From Thermoplasmatota archaeon (GTDB taxonomy: Archaea; Thermoplasmatota; Penumbrarchaeia; Penumbrarchaeales; Penumbrarchaeaceae): a stretch of DNA of 19,106 bases. A program made the position numbers and the translations under genes. Shown one piece after another: positions 6,797-13,881 of the stretch. The DNA lies in contig JAFGJI010000059.1 of NCBI GenBank assembly GCA_016929175.1, positions 1 through 19,106 on the forward strand, written 5' to 3'. Within the stretch, counting starts at the first letter, position 1. Each line of letters opens with the position of its first letter. The notes under the pieces were generated by a model, which had not been told where the DNA came from, did no database searches, and saw nothing but the letters and a program-made list of their open reading frames with translations.

Positions 6797-9700
6797 ATGA
6801 GAACTTCGACAGCTTTCTTTCTCGGTATTGTCCTGTTACTCTTAACAATATCGACATCTCCACTGCTTGAAGGTCCGCAGGACCCGGTCCAACCCTTGGG
6901 TGCCGACAGCAGCGAACCGGGACGGGAAATTGGTACTGTCCCGGAGTCTCCCGGCAATGGTTTCTTTGTCGAGAACAGGGGCCAATGGGAGAGCGATATC
7001 CATTTCATGGCAAGAACGGTATTCGGAAACGTTGCGCTCGGAGATGGGTTCGTGTCATATAGCATCGTGAGGATGAACGCCGAGGAAAAAGAAGATCTAT
7101 CGGGAGCCCTCGGACCTCATCGGGAACCATCTTCGGACCTCTTTACCCTTACCGAGATAAGGGTACATTACGAAGGCTCCGATCGATCCACCCCCGCCGG
7201 TCGCTGCAGGCTCAGATCCTATTCCAACTATTTCCTGGGCAGTGATCCGGATGGATGGGTCTCGAGGGCTGGACATTTCGAGAGGGTGATATACACAGAC
7301 CTCTGGGATTCCATCGATCTCGAGTTCTACTTCGGTGACGATGGACCGAAATACGACATCATCCTGCATCCCGGAGCGGACCCTGACCTGGTCTCCCTCA
7401 GGGTAGACAGTAGCGTTCTTCCCGTGGTTGGAGAGCATGAGATAGGGTTCGAGGTCAACGGGGAGATACTCCTCGTTGATGGGTGCCTCAGGACCTTTTA
7501 CGAGGACGATGGTGGTGAAGTCGGGTCCAGGTTCGAGACCAGGCCGAAAAATACGATCGGCCTCCGCCTTGAAGGATACGACATGTCAAGGACCGTGGTC
7601 GTCGATCCTCTGGTCTATGCAACGTTCATCGGTGGTTCGAGGTTCGACAACTGCTACGACTGTGAACTGGATGCGTCGGGGAACGTCATCATCGGGGGTG
7701 ATACCGCATCGGAGGATTTCCATGCAGGGGACCGGACCTATGATACCACATACAACGGTGGATACGACCTGTTCGTCATGAAGTTCGACCCTTCCGGCAG
7801 GAACCTGATCTTCACCACATTCCTGGGAGGTGGCTACTCCGAGACCCACTGCTATATCGAGATCGACGGCAACGGCGACATTTTCGTGATGGGAAGCGGG
7901 GGCGGAGAGGATTTTCCGGTGACCCCGGGAGCATACGACACGAATCCTTACGGAAGCGACAGGATAACCCTGAGCAAACTGAGCTCTGACGGGACAAGAC
8001 TGCTCGCTTCGACCTTCTTCGGGGGATCGAGCCTAGATCTGGGCTTCGCCATGACACTGGACAATATGGATAGACCTTACATTACAGGTTACAGCTGGTC
8101 GAAGAACCTTCCAACGACATCCGGGGTCCTGCAGCCCGAGTCTCCCGGCGGACATCATGATGCATTTGTTTCCTGTTTAAGCTCCAACCTCTCCGTTCTG
8201 GTCAGATCGACCTATATTGGAGGGGAGGGCAGGGATGAGGGTTACGGTCTGAATATCGATGCTCACGGGAACGTTATCGTCACGGGACAGACCGATTCCC
8301 CCGATTATCCGACCACGGTGGATGCGAACGTGACCCATCACATGGGAGGGGCCGACGGATTTCTCATGGTCCTTGACCCGACCATGACATCAATGATCTA
8401 TTCAACATTCATCGGAGGCAGCTCGGAGGACCGTGGGTATGATATCGAGATCGGCAGCAGGAACAGATTGTACCTGACCGGGTTCACGGGATCATCTGAA
8501 TTTTACGTTACCCCCGGGGCATACCAGAAGCCGAATTCACCCGTCGGATATGCCTTCGATGTCTTTCTCATGAAGTTCGACCTTTCCGGGAAAAAGCTCG
8601 AATATTCCACCGTGATCGGCGGCAACGAGAGGGATTACGGCATATCGATGAAGCTTGACGACAGGGGACAGGTCTACATCACCGGGTTGACGGAATCCCC
8701 TGACTTTCCAACGACCTATAACGCCGATTATACCGTTCACAACGGTAACAAGGACATATTCTTCACAATGTTCAACCTTACAATGAACAAGATACTCTAC
8801 TCCACATTCATGGGGGGGACCGTCCAGGGTAACGACGAAGGATATGATATCGAGCTGACCGGGGACCTGGATGCGTGGATCACAGGGTACTCCAGCGACT
8901 ATCTTTTCAACGTCACACCGGATGCCTTCGACGGCGTCAGTCCAGGAGGTAACGAAGGTGTCCTGGTGAAATTCCACGTTCCCGATCCACCAAGCGCCCC
9001 TCACGGCCTCGGCTTCAGCCTTAAAAGAGGTTCGATAGGTCTTGAATGGCTACCGCCATCCGATGAAGGCGATGAGCGGTTGGTAGGTTACATGATATAC
9101 CGCGGGACCAACAACTCAAAATTATCCCTTTACAAGACCCTAGGATTGACAACAAGCTACGAGGACACGAGCATAGATAACAGTTTCACATACCGGTATC
9201 TCGTAACGGCATACAGCTGGATAGGCGAATCTCCACCGACCAACATCGTCACTGTCAAGGACGACCAGGACCCCTATCTGGTCTCCGACCTTACACCCCC
9301 CACGGGGTTGTCGGGGGAGGACCATGAGTTCAGGTTCAGGGTGGATGACAATGTCGGTGTTGCCAGAGTAACACTTCATCTGGATATAGGAGGCAAGTTG
9401 TCAGATCACGAAATGATGAACCAGAGCGGAAACGATCAGTGGTCCCATATTCTCAAGATCGATCCTGAATTCTCGGGTGATATCAGATACAGCATCGAGG
9501 TCGAGGACGTCAGTTCCAATATCATCTTCACCGTATGGAGGACGGTCACGGTAATTGATAAGATACTCCCGTTCGTCGTGGAGGACATCAGTGATGGCCA
9601 GGCAGTAGCGGGTTCGATCTTCAACTTCAGGGTCAAGGTGGGCGACAATCTCGCTGTCCGGAACGTATCGGTCGAATACTGGTACTGGGGGGGAGAACAT

Positions 9701-11041
9701 ACGAATGACACAATGGAGCGGATCGACGGGACCACGTTCAAAAAGAACATTACAGCAGGGTCCTGCATCGGGACGATAACTTACAGATATCATCTTGAGG
9801 ATGTATCCGGCAACTGGAACAGGAGCGTTCCTTTCTCCAGGGAGATCGTGGATGACATGCCCCCTGTCTTCGGAGGTGACCGGTCCAGTAATGACGCGGG
9901 GACCGGCGACAGGTTCGTCTTCAAGGTCAACGTGTCCGACAATTTGGAGCTACTTGGTGTTTTCGTGGAGTACTGGATGGGGGACATCCTTCACAACAAC
10001 AGGACGATGATGGGGGAAAATGAACCAACCTGCAGTATGGACCTGCCAACCGATTCGGTCCTTGACCTCGAGTTCTTCTTCTCGGCCCAGGACGTTTCCG
10101 GCAACTGGGCAAGGACGAAGGTCTTTCGAAGGACCGTTCTGGACAACGATCCGCCAGTGCTCTCTGTCGGTTGGGACCCCCCCGTGACCGTCGGCACCGG
10201 AGACATTCTATCTATAGATGTGCCAATCAAGGATAACATCAGGCTCCAGGACGTCACGGGCCAATATTCCTTCGATGACGGCGTTCCCACGGAGGTACCT
10301 CTTCTGGGTGACATGGGCATCGGGTTGTTCAATATATCCATCCCGGAGGACCGCCTCGGGACCGTTCACATAATGTTCTCCAGCAAGGATGCCTCCCTGA
10401 ATTCCATGCAGTCTCCAGCATTCAATGTCACGATAGTGGACAACAAGAAGCCCTCAATACTTCCGATCGAGAACGTGACCGTTGACGAAAGAGCGCTATT
10501 CGAGATCCGGGTCATTTACTCGGACAACATAGGTGTTGTATCAACCGAATGGAATGGATTTCCGGTCGCCCATTCCGGTGATATCTTCAATGGTACGGTT
10601 GACAAGCCCGGAAGATATCAGGTGACGGTGGTCGTCAGGGACGAGGCGGGAAATTCCGCCTCGGCAGCTTTCATTCTCACGGTGGTTGAAGTCAAGGGGA
10701 CCGGCCCCTCGCATCCTTCAATAACGGCCATGATACTGATCGGAGCCGCCATCCTGATAGTGATCATCCTGTCGATGGTATTGATAATATTCCTGCTTGC
10801 TAAGAGAAGGAAGAAGAATGTACAGATATCCCGGAAGAAGATGGATGAACCTGTCGAGGAGATCAGCCCACCCATGGAAGATCATGTTGAAGAGGTCGAG
10901 GAGCCTCTCATGAACCCCATTCCTCTCTCCGAGGAGCAGATAGCCTTCCTCGATTACACCGAACAGTCAGGAGTATCCGGGGAGAATTCCGCACCGGAAC
11001 AGACAATGAACGACGATCGGAACACGGGTGCGCTCCCATGA
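6797..11041 (+). CDS. Giant surface protein: SBBP-family N-domain, seven SBBP repeats, Fn3, five Ig/cadherin-like repeats, TM anchor, acidic tail
   Basis: This 1414-residue protein is probably exported and anchored by its C-terminus. A signal peptide covers ~1-26. Residues ~52-270 form the N-terminal domain typical of SBBP-repeat proteins (catalogued, I believe, as DUF7948). It opens with F-F-V-E-N-R-G-Q-W and includes D-S-I-D-L-E-F-Y and Y-D-I-I-L-H-P-G-A-D. Seven SBBP repeats follow (~272-728). Each begins like Y-S-T-F-I-G-G and has a D-x-x-G-x-V-x-I-T-G core; seven repeats suit one seven-bladed beta-propeller. An Fn3 domain (728-820) leads to five ~98-residue Ig-like repeats opening at D822, D921, D1019, D1116 and D1215. 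A transmembrane helix (~1308-1333), a K/R-rich stop-transfer segment and an acidic ~75-residue tail end the chain. N-glycosylation sequons are frequent. I infer a ligand-binding head on an elongated stalk. The gene is convergent with rfcS. Confidence 0.9.
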   Translation: MRTSTAFFLGIVLLLLTISTSPLLEGPQDPVQPLGADSSEPGREIGTVPESPGNGFFVENRGQWESDIHFMARTVFGNVALGDGFVSYSIVRMNAEEKEDLSGALGPHREPSSDLFTLTEIRVHYEGSDRSTPAGRCRLRSYSNYFLGSDPDGWVSRAGHFERVIYTDLWDSIDLEFYFGDDGPKYDIILHPGADPDLVSLRVDSSVLPVVGEHEIGFEVNGEILLVDGCLRTFYEDDGGEVGSRFETRPKNTIGLRLEGYDMSRTVVVDPLVYATFIGGSRFDNCYDCELDASGNVIIGGDTASEDFHAGDRTYDTTYNGGYDLFVMKFDPSGRNLIFTTFLGGGYSETHCYIEIDGNGDIFVMGSGGGEDFPVTPGAYDTNPYGSDRITLSKLSSDGTRLLASTFFGGSSLDLGFAMTLDNMDRPYITGYSWSKNLPTTSGVLQPESPGGHHDAFVSCLSSNLSVLVRSTYIGGEGRDEGYGLNIDAHGNVIVTGQTDSPDYPTTVDANVTHHMGGADGFLMVLDPTMTSMIYSTFIGGSSEDRGYDIEIGSRNRLYLTGFTGSSEFYVTPGAYQKPNSPVGYAFDVFLMKFDLSGKKLEYSTVIGGNERDYGISMKLDDRGQVYITGLTESPDFPTTYNADYTVHNGNKDIFFTMFNLTMNKILYSTFMGGTVQGNDEGYDIELTGDLDAWITGYSSDYLFNVTPDAFDGVSPGGNEGVLVKFHVPDPPSAPHGLGFSLKRGSIGLEWLPPSDEGDERLVGYMIYRGTNNSKLSLYKTLGLTTSYEDTSIDNSFTYRYLVTAYSWIGESPPTNIVTVKDDQDPYLVSDLTPPTGLSGEDHEFRFRVDDNVGVARVTLHLDIGGKLSDHEMMNQSGNDQWSHILKIDPEFSGDIRYSIEVEDVSSNIIFTVWRTVTVIDKILPFVVEDISDGQAVAGSIFNFRVKVGDNLAVRNVSVEYWYWGGEHTNDTMERIDGTTFKKNITAGSCIGTITYRYHLEDVSGNWNRSVPFSREIVDDMPPVFGGDRSSNDAGTGDRFVFKVNVSDNLELLGVFVEYWMGDILHNNRTMMGENEPTCSMDLPTDSVLDLEFFFSAQDVSGNWARTKVFRRTVLDNDPPVLSVGWDPPVTVGTGDILSIDVPIKDNIRLQDVTGQYSFDDGVPTEVPLLGDMGIGLFNISIPEDRLGTVHIMFSSKDASLNSMQSPAFNVTIVDNKKPSILPIENVTVDERALFEIRVIYSDNIGVVSTEWNGFPVAHSGDIFNGTVDKPGRYQVTVVVRDEAGNSASAAFILTVVEVKGTGPSHPSITAMILIGAAILIVIILSMVLIIFLLAKRRKKNVQISRKKMDEPVEEISPPMEDHVEEVEEPLMNPIPLSEEQIAFLDYTEQSGVSGENSAPEQTMNDDRNTGALP
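7613..8980 (+). repeat. Seven SBBP beta-propeller repeats (protein level)
   Basis: Seven repeats of about 50-72 codons begin with variants of Y-S-T-F-I-G-G: Y-A-T-F-I-G-G, F-T-T-F-L-G-G, A-S-T-F-F-G-G, R-S-T-Y-I-G-G, Y-S-T-F-I-G-G, Y-S-T-V-I-G-G and Y-S-T-F-M-G-G. Most continue with G-x-D/E and a G-x-V-Y-I-T-G strand, then P-T-T or V-T-P-G-A-Y. The count fits a single closed propeller. Confidence 0.85.
9260..10690 (+). repeat. Five tandem Ig/cadherin-like repeats in the 1414-aa protein
   Basis: Repeat boundaries read D-D-Q-D-P, D-K-I-L-P, D-D-M-P-P, D-N-D-P-P and D-N-K-K-P, spaced 97-99 residues apart. Within repeats, G-D/S-x-F-x-F-x-V-x-V-x-D-N recurs about 20-30 residues after the boundary, followed by V-x-V-E-Y-W strands. 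Several repeats end in D-V/E-S/A-G-N-W/S. The same module makes up the protein encoded at 14773-17742. Confidence 0.85.
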
Positions 11042-11084
11042 TATATGTTGGAATTGGGATATTCTCTCATCACCGGATACGACT

Positions 11085-12071
11085 TCACTTCTTTCCTCCG
11101 AGAAGCTGCAGTCGTGCAAGGAGCGCCTCCAGCTGGATCCTCTCGTCGGCACCTTCCACAAGTCTGAAATCCGCCTCCCCGATGGCATCCAGGACCAGCA
11201 CCCTTGTCTCATCGTCCATGGGGATGTTGAAAAGCTCCCTGTGAAGCTGTGTCAGGATATCCTCCCCGGCAAGTCCTCCCTCGGTCAGCAATTTTTCGAG
11301 CTTGCCCCTGGCCTGGGGGAACTTCCCGTTCAAAGAAAGCTCTATGAGCTCACCTATGTCCTCCGGCCTTGCCATCGCCGAACTCTCGTAGAGGTTATCG
11401 GAATCGATGACCTTCGAGAAGGAAGCCGCGACCTGGAGTATGTTCACGGCCTTTCTCAGATCTCCCTGGGAAACATACAGGAGGGTTTCGAAACCGGATC
11501 CTGTCACCTCCACGCTTTCACCCTCCTCTATCCTGCTTATGTAGCTCCTTATCTCCTCCTTCTTCAAAGGGGCGAACCTCAGCACGGAGCACCTTGACTG
11601 GATCGGGGGGATGATCCTTGAAGAGTAATTGCACGATAGTACGAACCTGCAGGTGTTGGAGTACCTCTCCATGGTACGCCTGAGGGCCGCCTGAGCATCC
11701 GCGGTCAGCGAATCGGCCTCGTCAAGGAATATGACCTTGAACTGGGCTCCGCCGAGAGGAGCCGCCCTGGCGAAGTTCTTGATCTTGGTCCTGACTATCT
11801 GTATGCCCCTCTCGTCGGATGCGTTGAGCTCCTGGAAATTGTCCCTCCATGAATCACCTCCGAAGAGCTCCCTGACCATGGCAAGGGCGCAGGTGGTCTT
11901 TCCGGTTCCGGCCGGACCCGTGAACAGGAAATGGGGGATGTTCCCGGACGCCACTATCGCCCGGAGCCTCTGGACTATCTCGGTCTGTCCGACCACCTCG
12001 TCAAGCATTCGGGGCCGGTACTTCTCGGTCCATATCTCCTGGAGACGGACCTCAGATGCATCCTCTGGCAA
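11085..12071 (-). CDS. rfcS: Replication factor C small subunit (clamp loader ATPase)
   Basis: RfcS forms, with RfcL, the archaeal clamp loader that opens and loads the PCNA ring on primed DNA using ATP. The 328-residue length is normal. It begins with W-T-E-K-Y-R-P (14-20), the RFC box before the AAA+ core. Walker A is G-P-A-G-T-G-K-T at 52-59, followed by the E-L-N-A-S-D-E-R-G motif. Walker B is D-E-A-D at 117-120, sensor 1 lies in S-C-N-Y-S-S (146-151), and the S-R-C arginine-finger motif is at 159-161. The C-terminal third is the helical oligomerisation domain. The chain ends in G-G-K-K with no obvious PCNA-interacting box. Its ATG lies inside the 3' end of rpiB with a 20-base overlap, so translation is probably coupled to rpiB. 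The partner rfcL is not in the window. Confidence 0.98.
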   Translation of the reverse strand: MPEDASEVRLQEIWTEKYRPRMLDEVVGQTEIVQRLRAIVASGNIPHFLFTGPAGTGKTTCALAMVRELFGGDSWRDNFQELNASDERGIQIVRTKIKNFARAAPLGGAQFKVIFLDEADSLTADAQAALRRTMERYSNTCRFVLSCNYSSRIIPPIQSRCSVLRFAPLKKEEIRSYISRIEEGESVEVTGSGFETLLYVSQGDLRKAVNILQVAASFSKVIDSDNLYESSAMARPEDIGELIELSLNGKFPQARGKLEKLLTEGGLAGEDILTQLHRELFNIPMDDETRVLVLDAIGEADFRLVEGADERIQLEALLARLQLLGGKK

Positions 12072-12486
12072 CCTTCTCCCTCCGTCTGATGTACTTATCG
12101 TCGTTCATGGTCCCGGTCTCCAGGAAAGCTCTCGTCACATCCCACGCCAGCTCGTCCCCCATCACCCGGGCACCCAGGCAGAGGACGTTGGCATCATTGT
12201 GGAGCCTTGCCATCCTTCCCATGTACTCGTTCGTGCATAACGCCGCAATGACCCCCTCCACCCTCGAGGCCGCGTTGCACATACCTATTCCGGTTCCACA
12301 GATAAGGATGCCCCTGTTGCCATTCAGCACGTCAGCGGCAACCTTGAAGGCTATGTCAGGGTAATCCACCGGGGAAGGATCGAAGGAGCCCCTGTCAATG
12401 ACCTCGTAACCCGCTTCGGAGAGCCTTTCTCCGAGGAATTCCTTCAGGTGGAAACCCCCATGATCCGCCCCTATGCTGACCTTCAT
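12052..12486 (-). CDS. rpiB: RpiB/LacAB-family sugar-phosphate isomerase
   Basis: RpiB interconverts ribose 5-phosphate and ribulose 5-phosphate in the cytosol and so feeds nucleotide precursor synthesis; relatives isomerise allose or galactose 6-phosphate. The 144-residue length is typical. The sequence opens with I-G-A-D-H-G-G (5-11), which holds the Asp-His substrate pair. The catalytic loop I-C-G-T-G-I-G-M (62-69) contains Cys63, equivalent to the base of the bacterial enzyme. The phosphate and sugar region A-R-L-H-N-D-A-N-V-L-C-L-G (93-105) is intact. Because Cys63 and the G-T-G-I-G loop are present, I favour ribose 5-phosphate isomerase over the Lac type. Many archaea instead use the unrelated RpiA, so a transferred origin is possible. 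It is upstream of and overlaps rfcS, and a box at 12526-12534 may give it its own promoter. Confidence 0.93.
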   Translation of the reverse strand: MKVSIGADHGGFHLKEFLGERLSEAGYEVIDRGSFDPSPVDYPDIAFKVAADVLNGNRGILICGTGIGMCNAASRVEGVIAALCTNEYMGRMARLHNDANVLCLGARVMGDELAWDVTRAFLETGTMNDDKYIRRREKVARGCI

Positions 12487-12581
12487 GGGAACAATGCTCC
12501 AAGATGGACGGACAAGGATATCTCGATATTTTAATTACACTCCGGGGAGGTGGATAAAAGAAGTGGATCAAAAGATCGGCT
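12487..12581 (-). promoter_or_regulatory. Promoter region of rpiB-rfcS
   Basis: On the minus strand an A/T run (attaaaata, 12526-12534) lies ~44 bases before the rpiB ATG. The expected start of transcription is near 12503, leaving a ~16 nt leader. That leader contains ttggag (about 12496-12501), a plausible weak Shine-Dalgarno site 9-10 bases before the ATG. The regulator gene upstream is on the same strand, so read-through is also possible. Confidence 0.45.
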
Positions 12582-12962
12582 TCAGGATATCTGTGCAACG
12601 TTCCAGACCTCTTCCTGCTCCCCGGTCGGTCCGTTCGTCAGCTCGAGGAGGGCCTTCAGCCTCCCGTTCTCGAAGGTCAGGTATGCAGATTTGAGCGTGG
12701 ACTGATAAAGGCTCACCCTCTTGCCTCTGGGGGTCAGGATCTTTTCCATGATATGGAGCAGCCCCATGTTCTCGAGCTCCCTTATACGCCTGTAGCACGC
12801 CGCGATCGGAATGTTGAACTTGATGCTCAAATAATTGGCCGACCTGGGTATCCGGTAGGTCGCCGTCAGTATCTTGACGGTATGCTCGTCACTCAGAAGC
12901 TTGGTCACAGCAAGAGGATCCATCCGTTGAACACCATCTATTCCTTGGACATGTATGTCCAT
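12582..12962 (-). CDS. Winged helix-turn-helix transcriptional regulator
   Basis: This 126-residue cytosolic protein has one winged-helix domain at about residues 14-90. M-D-P-L-A-V-T-K-L-L-S-D-E-H-T-V-K-I-L (14-32) is the first helix pair. S-A-N-Y-L-S-I-K-F-N-I-P-I-A-A-C-Y-R-R-I (41-60) is the helix-turn-helix, with recognition helix Y-R-R-I-R-E-L-E-N-M-G-L-L. The wing is near K-I-L-T-P-R-G-K-R-V-S-L-Y (74-86). This arrangement is usual for ArsR-like archaeal regulators. The C-terminal ~35 residues may form a dimerisation helix. There is no metal-binding cysteine cluster or obvious ligand domain. A second start is possible at Met14 (12921-12923), but the TATA-like box at 12983-12990 puts transcription almost exactly on the first ATG, which favours a leaderless message from there. 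It is divergent from the membrane-protein/PrsW/surface-protein block and upstream of rpiB, so either could be its target. Confidence 0.8.
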   Translation of the reverse strand: MDIHVQGIDGVQRMDPLAVTKLLSDEHTVKILTATYRIPRSANYLSIKFNIPIAACYRRIRELENMGLLHIMEKILTPRGKRVSLYQSTLKSAYLTFENGRLKALLELTNGPTGEQEEVWNVAQIS

Positions 12963-12982
12963 TTTTGTAAAAGTCGGCCATT

Positions 12983-12990
12983 ATTTAAAA
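12983..12990 (-). promoter_or_regulatory. TATA-like box of the winged-helix regulator gene
   Basis: On the minus strand the motif reads tttaaata, preceded by aaaggt, a BRE-like purine flank. Its centre is 24-25 bases from the ATG at 12962, so transcription would start within a few bases of the start codon. That is consistent with a leaderless transcript. Confidence 0.6.
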
Positions 12991-13030
12991 CCTTTTGGTA
13001 TTTACTCCCATCCAGGTTCATTTCGACGAA

Positions 13031-13040
13031 GAATATATCA
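13031..13040 (+). promoter_or_regulatory. TATA-like box for the 13081 gene
   Basis: The motif gaatatatca lies 41-50 bases before the ATG at 13081. The predicted start near 13062 leaves a leader of ~18 nt. This gap (12963-13080) carries divergent promoters for the regulator and for the membrane-protein operon. Confidence 0.5.
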
Positions 13041-13080
13041 AAAAACTAATCTACGGTCAGAGGGTTCGAGCCTTGATATC

Positions 13081-13881
13081 ATGGACCGACCTGGCCTGAC
13101 GGGTTCGAAGGGAACGAGAAGGAGCGAGAGGCAGGCTCGTCTGGGGGCCATTTTCATCTGGTCGAGCATCTGCGCTCTCATTCTATCCCTTGCGGTCCTC
13201 TTCTCGTTCGTGATAGTGTACTCCGGCGGGGAGCTGACGGAGGATGACTTCAAGTCCTCCGGGTTCGGTACCTGGTCATCCGAGGTCCACGTTGGCGGTC
13301 TCGGTACGATAACCGGTTCCGTCAGGAGCCATGACCTGAACTTCGGTAATTTCAGGATCAAGGTCACCATATACGACCCTTCCGGGGAAGTGGAGGAAGA
13401 GTACGAACAGAGGACCCCGGTGATCATATCCGTTCAGGTGTTCGACCCGGGAACGTACAGGATAGAGATAGAGATAATGGACCATGAGAGGTCCATCGAG
13501 GACCTCGACATATCGATCTCCTCGACAGATATGGACATACTTTTGATCTGCTGCGGTGTCACGGGAGCGGGCTTCATCTTCCTTGCACTTTTCGTGACCG
13601 GATTCATACTCCTCATGGTATCGATCTTTACCAGGAGGGGGGAGATGCGCCCGCCACGACCCAGGACCATGTACGGATATCCTCCACCATACCATTACCC
13701 TCGGTACGAATGGGATCCCCGCTTCAGCCCCCGGCCGCAACCAAATACAGAAGCATACCATGAAGATACCGAAGTGATCCGGGGTAGGGTTTACAAGGGT
13801 AGTTTATACGATAGAAACGAAGGTCCTCCCCGGAGCCATCAAAGACCGAAGGACGAAAATGAGGGGGTGGGACCATGGTGA
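13081..13881 (+). CDS. Two-TM membrane protein with a Pro/Tyr-rich cytoplasmic tail
   Basis: I do not recognise this 266-residue protein. The ATG at 13081 is chosen because an in-frame extension back to 12955 would run through the TATA-like box and the divergent regulator's start. The N-terminus is basic (R-R-S-E-R-Q-A-R, 13-20), followed by a transmembrane helix at ~22-47. About 100 extracytoplasmic residues (48-150) form an all-beta-looking domain, with alternating stretches such as F-R-I-K-V-T-I-Y-D-P and T-Y-R-I-E-I-E-I; GOLD-like folds look similar, but I cannot assign one. A second helix spans ~151-182. The remaining ~84 residues are cytoplasmic, first rich in Pro, Tyr and Arg (P-P-P-Y-H-Y-P-R-Y) and then hydrophilic. 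The gene overlaps the PrsW-like gene by 7 bases, so the two are very likely co-translated. It could be a substrate, regulator or partner of that protease. Confidence 0.8.
   Translation: MDRPGLTGSKGTRRSERQARLGAIFIWSSICALILSLAVLFSFVIVYSGGELTEDDFKSSGFGTWSSEVHVGGLGTITGSVRSHDLNFGNFRIKVTIYDPSGEVEEEYEQRTPVIISVQVFDPGTYRIEIEIMDHERSIEDLDISISSTDMDILLICCGVTGAGFIFLALFVTGFILLMVSIFTRRGEMRPPRPRTMYGYPPPYHYPRYEWDPRFSPRPQPNTEAYHEDTEVIRGRVYKGSLYDRNEGPPRSHQRPKDENEGVGPW

Noticed and set aside
11028..11597. A 189-codon plus-strand frame opposite rfcS.
   Set aside because: rfcS is certain on the minus strand with all AAA+ motifs, and the plus-strand product resembles nothing.
12955..13080. In-frame N-terminal extension of the two-TM protein back to 12955.
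   Set aside because: It would overlap the start of the divergent regulator and both TATA-like boxes. The ATG at 13081 has a well-placed promoter and begins a normal basic N-terminus before the first membrane helix.
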